Part shown: one piece after another, positions 24,971 through 35,938 of the stretch | Layout: each line of letters begins with the position of its first letter | Numbering within the stretch: the first letter of the stretch is position 1 | Source of the DNA: Pararge aegeria | Taxonomy: Eukaryota; Arthropoda; Insecta; Lepidoptera; Nymphalidae | Length of the DNA stretch: 64,000 nt | Direction of reading: 5' to 3' | Assembly (NCBI RefSeq): GCF_905163445.1 | Contig: NC_053182.1 | Span: 9,920,001-9,984,000, forward strand | Notes under the pieces: generated by a model | Database searches by the model: none | What the model saw: the letters and a program-made list of their open reading frames with translations, nothing else | Told to the model about the DNA's origin: nothing | Made by a program: the position numbers and the translations under genes

Positions 24971-27269
24971 TTATTGAGGTGAAATTGTATAAGGATCGAA
25001 AAATTTCGAATCGTAGTTTAAGCAGTGATACAGACAGGCGAAGCTAGTACATTTCCGATATTTTATATTATTGGATTGGATTTTGGCTTATTTTATATAA
25101 GAACCACTGCCTTTCTGACGTCAACCTTCCTTGTGAACAGTTTTATAGTTTTGCTATCTACACTTTCCGGTTTGCTTTGCTATAAAATTTACACCAATAT
25201 GATCCTTCAGATAATTGTTTTTTATCTACAGATTGAGTGCAAACGCTTTCTAGATTATTCCTGTATTGTCCCTGTATTGTCATCTAAAACTTCATCTAGA
25301 CATTCATCAGATCAAACTATCAAATAGAAATGTAATATAACTGTTTACGAAAATAAAAAGAAAATTTTATTCAATACACCGCTAACGAAGGTTTGAAGTG
25401 TTGATCCACTTATAAATTGACGAACTCAATGAAATCTGGTAGTAGACTGCTATACCAGGGGCTCAAAATTTCAAGCTCTCATTAATATATACGAAACGTG
25501 TTCTACCCAAGAAGTATGTCCCGGATATTTCAATTCCAATCTAACAACATGACGCTCTAGCTGGAAATTGTCTCACTCAATCATCGATTTAAGAACCTAG
25601 ATTTTGTGTTCTCAGTAGGTAGCATCGTAGAGTTAGGAAATTAGCATTGTCCAGATGCTTTGGAAAGCTCTTTAAAGGGTCTGGTCCGGATATTATCACT
25701 AACATGTGTAAAATCGATAAGCAAGCAAAATTGGAACAAAAATTTGAAAAAAAGGACTAAGCTCTCAATGTTTTTTCTATAAGAGAGGAAGACTGTACCT
25801 ATCAGCATTAATAGACATTAATAGACTTAGGATAATGATTGCTGCTGAGAAGATTGTGTCACATAGTAACATACCTAACACCAGACCTGATACGCCTATC
25901 ACAAAAGTACGATTAAAAGAAAGACCTATTGATTGTTGTCTACGCACAATTTTGGATGTTGTTGTACATCACAAATAACAATCAAATCCCCTTAAGTTTA
26001 TCAAAGTATTCCAGAATATAATACATAATGATGGCTCTGATTTTTGGGCGGTAAGCTCTTATCCACTATGATTTAAAAATTCAAACGCCGTCATCGTAAT
26101 AATGAAATCATAGTTTTATGTTCGCTTAACGTTTCAATATTTTCGATCAGCAATAGTACTTATTGATCGAAATATGAAATGCGCTGCTGCGTAATAGTTC
26201 TTCACTCGCTTCGATACAATGACTAGCAATACTCCTCTATTATTGTATAATAAAGCAGTACAAAAACACATTTAGCGACAAAATATTTAAAAGCACCAAT
26301 ATTTGAACTTAAAATTTTGCAAACCGTAAATAATAATCTAAGTTCATCATTCATAACAATGCAATAAAATAGCTAGATACTGATGAGAAGAAAGATTGGC
26401 GTAGCAGCGCGATAATCACGGCACGGCAGCGTGTAGAATCGATAAGATAGCTAGGGCCGTGCGACAGGTCCAAGATTATCAACGCATTCTGCACGGTGAT
26501 GGCTACCTGCCGCATCTTTCACGCATCTACGATTTTTCCTTTAATGGAGATTCCACGCGTACCTGTGTATTGACTCGTGCTACGTTTCTAGGCTCATTAT
26601 AAAGTCATTACCAATGTTATAAATAAGAAAGCATGTTAGCTGATAAGTCCTTCCCAACAGATCGTTTTTGATAGTTAGTAGAGATAGTTTATGAGCCAAA
26701 GATGCACGCAGTATTTTCGCATTCTATTATGGAATATTCAGATATTATATATTTAGGGGTATTCGATTGTAGGAGTAACTGAGCCTAAACCTATAATAGT
26801 ATTTATTAATAAAAATTAAGTTTAAAAGTTTATTGCTAAATAAATGTTCACTATTCAGTTAAATCGAGGTTAATCCTATTTAAACTCTATATTATGCAGA
26901 AATGCCTAGTCTTGATAAATTCTTCAAAACTTTTAATGGCACGTTGAAATCTCCGGATGCAGAACAATATACTTGTGCTGTTATTTAGGTCATCGTTTCT
27001 ATAACATACAGCAACAACGTTATTAAATTAACTCATTCGGTCATATGGATCGTCAGAGGTCTCACTAGTTCCAGTAAAGACGTGTTATTTATTATTGTTG
27101 ACGATCTTCTTTTGAAATTATAATCCATAATTTAGGAAATTTCTAAAGGATTACATATAAAAACCTTGGGTATGAATTAAACTTCATTGGTAATTAAAAA
27201 TATCCAGCTTATTATGTAATATGCTCCATTCCTCCTTCTAGTTTTAGGTTAACGAATATAATATAGTTA

Positions 27270-27400
27270 TTTAATTCAATTCTTGTTTATGGCTTCTGTC
27301 CGTGCCAACCGGGCACAAGGTACTTCGCCAATGTCTTGTAGATGGAGATGAATGAAAAGTTAATTTTGATTAGTTAATATAGTTTTGACAAAATATGAAT
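27270..27400 (-). mobile_element. LINE-like 3' fragment, 'gggcacaaggtacttcgcca' family
   Basis: Shares aattcaattcttgtttatgg, gggcacaaggtacttcgcca and aatgtcttgtagatg with 53738-53929. The (AATTC)n end reads as the 3' tail of a reverse-oriented element. Confidence 0.5.
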
Positions 27401-27430
27401 GAACGCTTAACTATTGGCTTCATTATTGGC

Positions 27431-27489
27431 TAGCATGGCTAACTTAAATGAAATGAGCATAATGAAATAGCATGGCTAACTTAAATGAA
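27431..27489. repeat. 22-bp direct repeat pair
   Basis: TAGCATGGCTAACTTAAATG plus AA occurs at 27431-27452 and again at 27468-27489. Confidence 0.85.
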
Positions 27490-28070
27490 GAAATTTAATT
27501 TAATTTGGGAACCTCAATGGATGTCATATTAAAATGTCATTATAAAAAAACACTGGTTTACGAGTCAAGTGATGGCAGTAAGCCCACTATTATTGTTTCT
27601 TATAAATTATTAATGTAAAGATTTTTTTTTATAAGGTCCTCAGCAAAAAAAATCTATTTTAAGTAACATTTTTTGAGTTAGGTACTGCGTTCTGTTGGGA
27701 ATAAATAAAGCAGGAACCTGTCAATACGAAAACCGTTACGCATCAATGCTCCTTTCGACTCGACAGGTGCTAGCCAACTACGCGTGTACTGCAACTTTAC
27801 GATATTACAGCATAAACAATGTGGATATTAAACGGCATTGACCTTAAGCAGGCATTATTACTTATAACCTTTAGATTCTTGCACCATAAAACTATACATG
27901 GATACGAATATTTTGATAGAAAAAGACCATCATGATTTTTTTCATGCTATATATATTAGTATTTGACGTGCACATACGATAACATTTCGTTTATTCTTCG
28001 TGTTTGCAATTGGATCTTGATAATATATAGAAAAATATAAATAAGTGAAAAAGTTTGGTTTATAACTTAC

Positions 28071-29400
28071 CTCCGTTTCCAGCGTTGGTAATAGTAACCC
28101 AGAAGTCAATAGTCTTCTCAGGCCCTAACTCCTCATAGTCCCACTTCTTTTTAACTTTCACCACACCACTTGGTTCAACTGTAACCCACGGATTTTCGTC
28201 GCGAATCTTAAAAGTTTCCCGATCAGTCTCTTTTTCGAGTGTAAACACAGCACGTCCTTCGACTTCACCATCAGCCTCAGTAAATTCAATGCGTTTTGTA
28301 GGCCGAACAGCACGCGTTACTCGACGCTTTTCACGATGAAGAATTGGTAACTGTTTTGGTTCACGGATAATAAATTCGATGAAGACTTGAGCAAGGCGAC
28401 TTTTTCGCGGAGGGGTTCCGGTATCGTGAGCCAATACTTGTAATTCTACTTCATGATTATCTGGTTCACCAGCAAGTATGAGTTCTCCTGTTTGTGGTAC
28501 TATTACAGCAAGGTTGGTTGGAGTTTTGATGGAATAGTATATGCGATCTCCATCAGCATCAAATGCATGCACTTTACCAATATTTGAAAACCTTTGCCAA
28601 TGCGCAGTACCATTTCGACAGTTATTGTCACAAGACCCGTTGACAGTAAAATAATATATTTCCTGTTCAAACATAGGTTCATGGTCATTCTCATTAGTGA
28701 CAGTAATTCTAACTGGAAGGCTCGCCTTACTTGCACCATGTAAATCGGTTGCCTGAATAACTAAATCGTAAATATTCTTAGATTCAGCATCCAAAGGTTT
28801 CATAGCAATTATTTCCACGTCACCATCCGTTATAACTGATCTGACCTCAGAGTTGCTTTTTTGATCTTTATCCCGAAGAGCAAAAACAGATTCATCATTG
28901 CCTTTAACAATCTTATAAGCTATAAGACCAACATTGACAAGTGCATTCGCTCTTATAGGTGGAAATTCCACAGCGGTCCCGGCAGGAGCATTTTCGGAAA
29001 TCTCCCCATTTAAGCCATTTGTTTCGACAAAATGAAGTATGTTCCGGCGATCTATAACTAAAAGATGTACGGAATGAGCCGAACTGCTAAATGGTGTTTG
29101 CTCCAATATGGCCAGATTGAGAGGTTGGTTTAGCAGCGGTGCAAGATCAGCGGTTGTCATAAGAAGTCCATCGTCCAGAAGTGTGAAGAACGGGGCATAT
29201 TCAGGGTCGAGTAGCGTGTACCTTGAATGATTGCCGACGAAATGGCGGACGGCGTGGCCAGGGCGGACGTCGTGAGGCAAGAGGATAAGTGCGCTCGTCT
29301 CAAGCGCTATAGTTAGGACGTAGAGCAATGCTCCTCCCGCCAACACAATGCGCGCCATAGCTCTTATGAAGGATGTTTACAGTTACCCCGACATTTCCAC
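28071..29400 (-). CDS. CadN: Neural cadherin (CadN), first coding exon (partial gene)
   Basis: N-terminal part of a large classical cadherin acting at the plasma membrane in calcium-dependent cell adhesion, in insects mainly in neurons and axon targeting. The exon opens after an acceptor (polypyrimidine tract then CAG at 29403-29401), has 42 nt of 5'UTR, starts with ATG at 29358-29356 and ends at 28071 before a GTAAGT donor, giving 429 codons plus one base. Residues 1-26 are a hydrophobic signal peptide. Cadherin-repeat signatures follow: an ATDLHGASK strand, a NENDHEP linker (about residue 225) and FDADGD. A basic REKRR site at about 342-346 fits proprotein-convertase cleavage. The stretch ETDRETFKIRDENPWVTVE and KKKWDYEELGPEKTIDFWV matches my memory of insect N-cadherin, so the assignment is good but not proven. 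The remaining exons would lie to the left, beyond the window. Confidence 0.82.
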
Positions 29401-29929
29401 CTGAAAAAAAATATTTTCTTGTAGACACCTTAGCTAGGCCTGCCTCTAAACTAAACTGTTAAACAGTAACACTAATTCATCTTTGTTTTGTTTCATCCTA
29501 ACCAACAACTAAACATGATTAAGTAAAAGAACGAATAATTAAGGTGCCTCTACTCTTGGAACGTAAAATAGAGAGCTGCCCGCTGTAAAAGCAGACAACT
29601 TTAACTAATTTCTACAAACGTAAATCCACCTAGGTATCACTAAAATTGACCCCAAGCATGTTATAATAATATGAAAGCTGATTCTATTGCTCAGTTTATT
29701 TAAATTGCTCAATGAAGAAGAAAAAAACTATATAAACTTGGCTAACAGCTACAATATATATTTACTACCATTTCATGAGACCGACTTGTAAAGAGGATTA
29801 AAGTAGGTACATATTTACAAGGAAACTCTTATTAGAATATGAAAATATGAGTGTCGGGTACCTATGTACTCTAAGTCTGACTTCACAGCTTCACAGATAT
29901 GTTAATGTTAACAAATAGTATCCTTAGAT

Positions 29930-30120
29930 AGTATCATAATATGGGGCGGCATGAAAGCACAAGGCGCGCGTCGACGGCGACGGCGGCATCGACTTAGGGC
30001 GGCTCGGTGGGGCAGTTAGCACACATGCAGAGCTTTATTTAGGCGGCAGGCGGCACCGCCAGCGTCTCGCGACCGATCAATACCCCCTTTGCGCCGCCGC
30101 GCGTCGTTTTGCGAGCAAAT
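29930..30120 (-). promoter_or_regulatory. GC-rich candidate promoter or 5' exon upstream of CadN
   Basis: This block is rich in CpG and CGGCGG-type repeats against an AT-rich background and lies 0.6-0.8 kb upstream of the CadN coding exon, which itself begins with an acceptor and so needs an upstream noncoding exon. It could be that exon or its promoter. No TATA box or initiator can be assigned with confidence. Confidence 0.3.
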
Positions 30121-30574
30121 CTAGACTGTATGCGCTTCAGTTCACGACACACCATCAAATATTCACACACTTATTAAACTGAATAGAAAACCTACGCTAT
30201 TTCGGTGAACTTCACAAATATGCACGGACTGCAGTATTTACAGATGAAAAGGCTAAACTGTCATAACCTATTTAAGGCCCAATCAATGAAAAATACTTTG
30301 GTATATAACGGAGTGAAATGATAAATATAACACTTATTAAACTATCACTTTAATCCCTACTTGTCACAAATAAATGTTTTGTCATTACTATTTTAAAGCT
30401 AATATTGTGGCACTCGTATCAAACATATGAGATAGATGTAAACAAATTAGAAAACTTAGAAATTTACGGTAATTTTAAATAAACACTATTCACAGATTTA
30501 CGCTAAACCGACACAGTAATACTAGATTTACGAAATAATACGTACTTATTGTAGATGCGGATAATATAACGAAA

Positions 30575-30790
30575 TCGTGCGTTCGGTGAATGCTCCACTG
30601 TCATACGTCACCAACCGTACGCAAGCGGCGTCGAAACGCGACTGGAGACTTGAAATCTGCAGCGCGCGCGCGTATCGAACGTAGATGGCCGACCCCGCCA
30701 CCCCCGCTTTTGCCACCCCTGCCTTGTGCTACGCTACGTACGGTAGCATCGGTCCTTCCCCCGATTTCGATTCGATGCATAAACTACATT
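30575..30790. promoter_or_regulatory. Second GC-rich block upstream of CadN
   Basis: A second GC-rich island with an alternating GCGCGCGCGCG run near 30661. The longest open frame here (Pro/Arg-rich) looks compositional rather than coding. It may mark an alternative CadN promoter or the 5' end of another transcript. Nothing else is recognisable between 29401 and 32845 except a SINE fragment at about 31640-31765. Confidence 0.2.
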
Positions 30791-31639
30791 TTGCCCTTAC
30801 ACGCTGAACATTTTTTGTGATAAACGCAAATAATAACTAGTTTTATCAGACGTTTTTAAACTGTATTATGGTATTAGTTTTTTTTTAAATAAAATTAACC
30901 ACCAACAATGTGCAAACTACATAGAAATTAGAATTAGAACAGTTCTATGCGCGCAATTTAAAAAAAAAATTCGTAATAGGACTCGGAACGGCCTTTTTTA
31001 TAATCTCTCCCCTTTTTAATTTTACTAGGTAAGTACTATTTTTCATACAATTACTACACACGCGCTTTAAAGTTGAGTAGAGCAACTCATTTTCTGCTAA
31101 AAAAAATTCAGTTCCTACCAGCCCAGCGTTGGGAAACGTGCCACGTGTAGAATTGTCTAAATTTGATCGAGATATGTACCTACCTACCCATAACTCATTC
31201 AACTGAATAAAATAAACATGAAGTCAGCGACATTAAGTCTAAATTGGTCTACTGGTTTTTACTTGAACTCAAACAATTAAACCGACCAATCAATAGTTCC
31301 ATAAAATTTACCTCCTCGGTAGTCGGCTTGGCGTGCGTGTAACATACATGGATTAAACCTAACCGTTCATAATCTTTCATACTAACATGTTCCACCAGGT
31401 TTGTACTCCATATTGTGTCTTAACACATTGATAGGTAGTTCAAAAAACTTCAATTACAAGCAGTCCTGCAGCTGAAGAAAGAATGCGTTAGTCATCTGTC
31501 AGTTGGTTATTTAAAACAATACCTAAAAAAAGATGGATTCAATATTTTACTCTCATAGAAAACAGTTGACGTAACCTTGTAAAAGTACAAATTGAATTTA
31601 ATAAACTATGTCTAGTCTATCTCATACTTCATTTGTGGT

Positions 31640-31765
31640 TTTTAATATAGCCGCCGTACCTCTGAAAGGTTAGCCCGCTACCGTCTTGGACTACATCATC
31701 ACTTACCACCAGGTGAGATTGCAGTCAAAGGCTTACTTGTAGTAGAATAAAAAAGAAAAAAATTA
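31640..31765 (+). repeat. SINE-B 3' fragment
   Basis: aggttagcccgctaccgtct, catcatcacttaccaccagg and gattgcagtcaaaggctta with an A-rich tail. No head. Confidence 0.6.
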
Positions 31766-32845
31766 CATGTTGATAATATCATCATTTTTAATGATGATTA
31801 TTATTATTATTTGTAACCAGGCAAATAAACGAGAAATTTAACGCCACACTAAGAATTACATCTACCAATAACAACCTGTTAGGAATGCATTCTTTGGACA
31901 GCCAAACTCTAAAAATGGATTAAATTCAAATCTTTAGACCACTAACAAAATAGACAAATTAGGAACTTATATTATATCAAATTAAAGAGGAAGTTGTATA
32001 AACAGTTTATTTAAACAATTTTATAGACTAGTATAAAAATAGCCAAAGCTACAGAACTGAGCAAATATAATTTGTTTGTGACTTTTGAAAAGTATATTGT
32101 AAATATGCATACAATTTTTATATTTTTACATTTAATAGAATAATATGCTAAAACAGTTTAATAACAGCTCTTATAATAGTAAAACAATGTAAACAAAACA
32201 TTTTTTTTTATAAGTAGGAATTTGGATAACTATGAATACATTATGAACATTCACTGTCTTAGGATTTTCTGAAGCTGAATAAAGAAATTCCGAATGTGCT
32301 TTGCACAAATTGTATTTTAGCACCATTTTTCCATTTGAATTGAAATCTTTGCTGAATATAGGAAAGGTGGATCTCTTGCATGCTCTTGAATGCTCTTTTA
32401 ATGCTGTCTGCACCTTCCTTTCATCTTCTTCGTAAATTTAGTGGGAACCACTGTGGGCCATATAATTATTGTACAATAACTATATAGTCAACTGAAGCAC
32501 AGATATATATTACTGGGATTGATATCTACAATGTTTTCCATGCTGCAAGACCACTTTCTTTACATCTCAAATCAAGAAAGACAAATTGGTCTTCTACTGT
32601 GACATAATACATATAAATTATCAATTTAACAGAGTTGATAATTTAGCAACACACAGTAAATAAATCTTCTTGTATCACTTTGTATCATATTTTCACTATT
32701 TTCTTAATTTTATTTATTCCTACTATATTATATACAATTGATTTAGATCATAAATTTTGACAGTATAAAGCTTTTACTCAAACAAAAAAAATATTTTGCA
32801 CTTGGTGCTCTATCTAATGGTAACATTTGTTACCAACATTTTATA

Positions 32846-34838
32846 CTAGATATTGTGAGTGAATTGCTTAGGTCCACTGGTATCACTGTTGTTCTTATAT
32901 CTAATCTCTTTTATAGTTAATTGCTTCCCCTGATGAATTCTCTGTAGGTGGCTTCTCATATCATAGGAACGTGAAAATGACCGGTGGCATACTGGACACT
33001 GTGTTTTACCTGCATGTGAGTCTTTATGCAATGTTAATGAAGTAGGATGTTTAAATCCTTTGGGACACAACTGACATCGAAACTTGGCCAGGTCTGATTC
33101 TGAAAACAATTAAATTCTTATTAGAACAAATAAAACTTAATTGTACAATTCATTAAGAATCTTATTGCTAAATAAACCTTTAATAATAACTAAAGGTTGG
33201 TAATGCACCACCACAAGACAGGAAAATTACTCTGGAAATATTGCACACAAGAATTATTCACAATTTATTAGCAGAATGAAGTTATTAACTTGTACAGATT
33301 AGGTTTCCATTAATAAATGAATGATTAGTGTCATTGGTTTGATATGGCTGCCATTTGTTTTCCCTAAGTTTTATGCCCTCAAAATAAAGTCAGATCAAGT
33401 GATAACAAACAAAATTTAATTTTAATTCTCCTCAAATTTAATTTAGTACTTAAACCCTTGTAAAGACAGGTAAACAGTTTAGAATAAAATCTGTAAAATG
33501 TTTTAATTCCATTCCCACCTTCTTGCACTGTTGTGCCTTTCCCGAAGTAGTTCTAGCACAATCTCATTGTTTATTTTGAGGGATTGAAGGGAATATATAA
33601 AATATTCAGTAGTTTATATTTATATTTCAGCTGAATATTTCCACAACTGACATCCTCTCCACAACTCCCTATTTAGCACCTCTTCAGACCATTTCCATGA
33701 CAATGTTTATAATTCAGCATATCAATGGCATATCAGCCTACAAGAACAACCCTGAAAAAGAATAAAATCCAAGAACTAGATTTTACAGACTAGTTTAAAA
33801 ATATGGCATACAAGAAATCTGGCAAATGACCCACATGATTTATGCGACTCTGCTAAAGCTGCTGAAGGTCCTCTTCTTTTTAATGTACATAATTATATTT
33901 TAAATATTATATATGTAGGTATGTCTAATTCTTTTACGAATTCTTGGAACTATGTGGCACTGCCAGTCTATTAATGTGTAACTATTGGGCACAGGCCTCC
34001 TCTTCATAGGAGAGAGGTTGTTACAGCATATACCCACCGCATTGCTCCTATGCAGGTTGAAGAGCTTTCCCAACTATTATCACAAGAAAATGATGATAAA
34101 AGTTGAAATGTGTATGAATGAAATAAATAAAAATTACTGACCTGAATTACTTTTATCAGATAAATCTTCTACTGATGTAGATTGTGTATCAATTTGCATT
34201 TCTTCACTTGTAGATGTGCTTGGGTTTGGATTTGTTGTACCATTATCTATTTTGGATGTCTCAGGCTTGGTCTCCTGTGCATCACTCTCATTATCTTGGG
34301 AAGCTACTGAGTTGGATTGTGGAATGCTTTCACCTCTACTCCAAGGTAGGGTTGTTAAATTTACAGGTTCCTCAGCAAGGACGGGCACAGGTAAGTCATT
34401 GACTCTATTTGATTTAGAACTTAAGTCTAATGAATTATTGTCAGTGATTCGTAACTGGCTGTTTGACGATTCATCCTCTGCGTTGTCAGTCAATCCCTTA
34501 ACCTCCAAAAGCTCTGCAGTAATCAGAAAAGATTCCAATTGCTCCTGGAATATGTTCACCTCACCGTGATACATAAAATTGATAATTGCATTGAGATCCT
34601 CAAACTTGAAGTTTCTAAATATAATAACAGGATGCTGGCAGGGGTTTTCTTTAAAAATTTGTCTAAAATAACTACTGCATGCTGATAGTAACATTTTGTG
34701 AGCTCTTATTTTGCCACCATCACAACATAGGGTCACGTCTACTAAGTCATTTTCAAACCTCAGCGCATTAAATGCCTCCGTTACGTGAGTAACATAATTA
34801 TTCCACCTTAAAGAAAACTGTGGTGCGTTATTATTCAT
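32846..34838 (-). CDS. BTB-zinc finger transcription factor, two coding exons
   Basis: Nuclear transcription factor of the insect BTB-ZF group. Coding exons are 34838-34142 (ATG at 34838; donor GTCAGT from 34141) and 33099-32846 (acceptor TTTTCAG ending at 33100; stop TAG). The phases join cleanly (G|AA gives Glu), for a protein of 316 residues. Residues about 6-120 form a Ttk/Bab-type BTB domain with the hallmark FSLRWNNY start, DVTLCCDGGKIRAHKMLLSA and the FMYHGEVN segment, a dimerisation and co-repressor interface in this family. A low-complexity Ser/Asn/Glu linker follows, then two C2H2 fingers (C-x2-C-x12-H-x3-H and C-x2-C-x12-H-x4-H). It is short for the family and I cannot assign an ortholog. 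A possible polyadenylation signal (AATAAA on the minus strand) is near 32710. Transcription is divergent from RABGGTA. Confidence 0.88.
33960..34085 (+). repeat. Dispersed repeat in BTB-ZF intron
   Basis: ctattgggcacaggcctcct and cttcataggagagaggttgt recall a common lepidopteran SINE body. It lies in the intron close to the BTB-ZF donor. Confidence 0.4.
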
Positions 34839-34866
34839 TTTCACTTAAAACTAAATCCGAAATACC

Positions 34867-35067
34867 TTATAAATATAATACCTTTACCCAATTTACTTTA
34901 TTTGGAAAAGATAAAAAATAACCACAGTCCACTAATGCCAAAGACCAACCCACAGGTTGAGAATAATCTACCACAGACGCACAAATACGTCCTCGTTTGT
35001 GGCACAGACCAACTCTTGGCAAACCACAGCAATCACAACAACAACATTTTGAGTTATTTTCTGACAT
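34867..35067 (-). other. Upstream ORF of 66 codons in front of the BTB-ZF gene
   Basis: An ATG-initiated frame just 5' of the BTB-ZF start, ending about 28 nt before the main ATG. It begins MSENNSKCCCCDCC, so it is cysteine-rich at its N terminus. If transcription starts upstream of 35067 this would be a long uORF able to reduce main-ORF translation. It could equally be chance, or be spliced out. Confidence 0.22.
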
Positions 35068-35938
35068 AAAGTGATTTTACTTTATTATCAAAATAATTAT
35101 CTTAGAGAAAGCCCTGTTTGTGTGTTATGTATTATGGAGGGTAGAGGTAAGGAGGATCATCTGTGTATATGAAAAAGTGTCGTCAAAATGTATTAAATTA
35201 GGATGGCGCCACATTTGCATCAAAGTAACTCTTAAAACAAGCGCCAAACCAAATATTGTTAGAGTAGGCTTGAAAAATAAACAAGGAAGTAAGGTTATAT
35301 TTACCACAATATTTTGTACAACGTAAGTTGTTGAAATTCTCAATAATTAACTACTTTAGTCGATAATGACATTAAATTTTTTAACTCGGCATACTTCAAT
35401 TCATCTACGATTGCTACATTCATACCATACCCTGTGCATCCACCTTGGTAATGAAATAACCTCAGACACAGGCTACAATTTACAGGGGTAAATGTGTTTG
35501 GGAGCTGGCAGCACAATTTCTGACAAATGACTAATGATACTTATGACAGTCTTATCTTCGTTTTTCCAGAATTCAGAAATCAGGAAATTTAGATATTTTA
35601 TCAAATAATCAACCTAAGTAAAACAATAAATCGTTTTCTATTAAGAAGGTATTTAGTGTGAATTGTATGTATGTATTGTTAGTGAAAGTGAATCAACTTT
35701 TATGTTACCTAGTTTATTACAGAAAATCATTTATTAATTTACAGAAACGTATATTTATATAATAGAAATAAAACAAAATATTTTAAAGCTAAGGATAAGC
35801 CGTAATACGTGTTCTTTCTGAATCTTCAATATATCTACTAATAGCATAGGTAGTAATTATCTTCAGTTTTATACGCTGTAGTGAATGAATTAGCTGCCTT
35901 GAGCTGCCTGCTTGTGCTGTTACTTCCTCGCCGATAAA
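35068..35938. promoter_or_regulatory. Divergent intergenic region, BTB-ZF and RABGGTA
   Basis: About 1.1 kb separates the two divergent start codons (34838 minus, 35939 plus), so promoters for both must lie here. I see no TATA box or other convincing core motif. The open frames in both strands at 35120-35343 are mutual shadows and look noncoding. Confidence 0.4.

Larger units (their letters stand above)
1946..28070. other. Presumed CadN intron, no coding exon seen
   Basis: Apart from the repeats, NUMT and unassigned frames listed separately, this span shows only short, AT-driven open frames with no family signature. A GC-richer patch at 4420-4640 and another at 24370-24590 stand out but carry no recognisable motif. 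Assignment to a CadN intron rests on the donor at 28070 and the absence of another gene. Confidence 0.5.

Noticed and set aside
30590..30820. 76-codon Arg/Pro-rich frame
   Set aside because: It arises from a GC-rich upstream block; no family and no splice support.
34214..34569. Plus-strand frames of 62 and 117 codons
   Set aside because: Antisense shadows of the BTB-ZF first exon.
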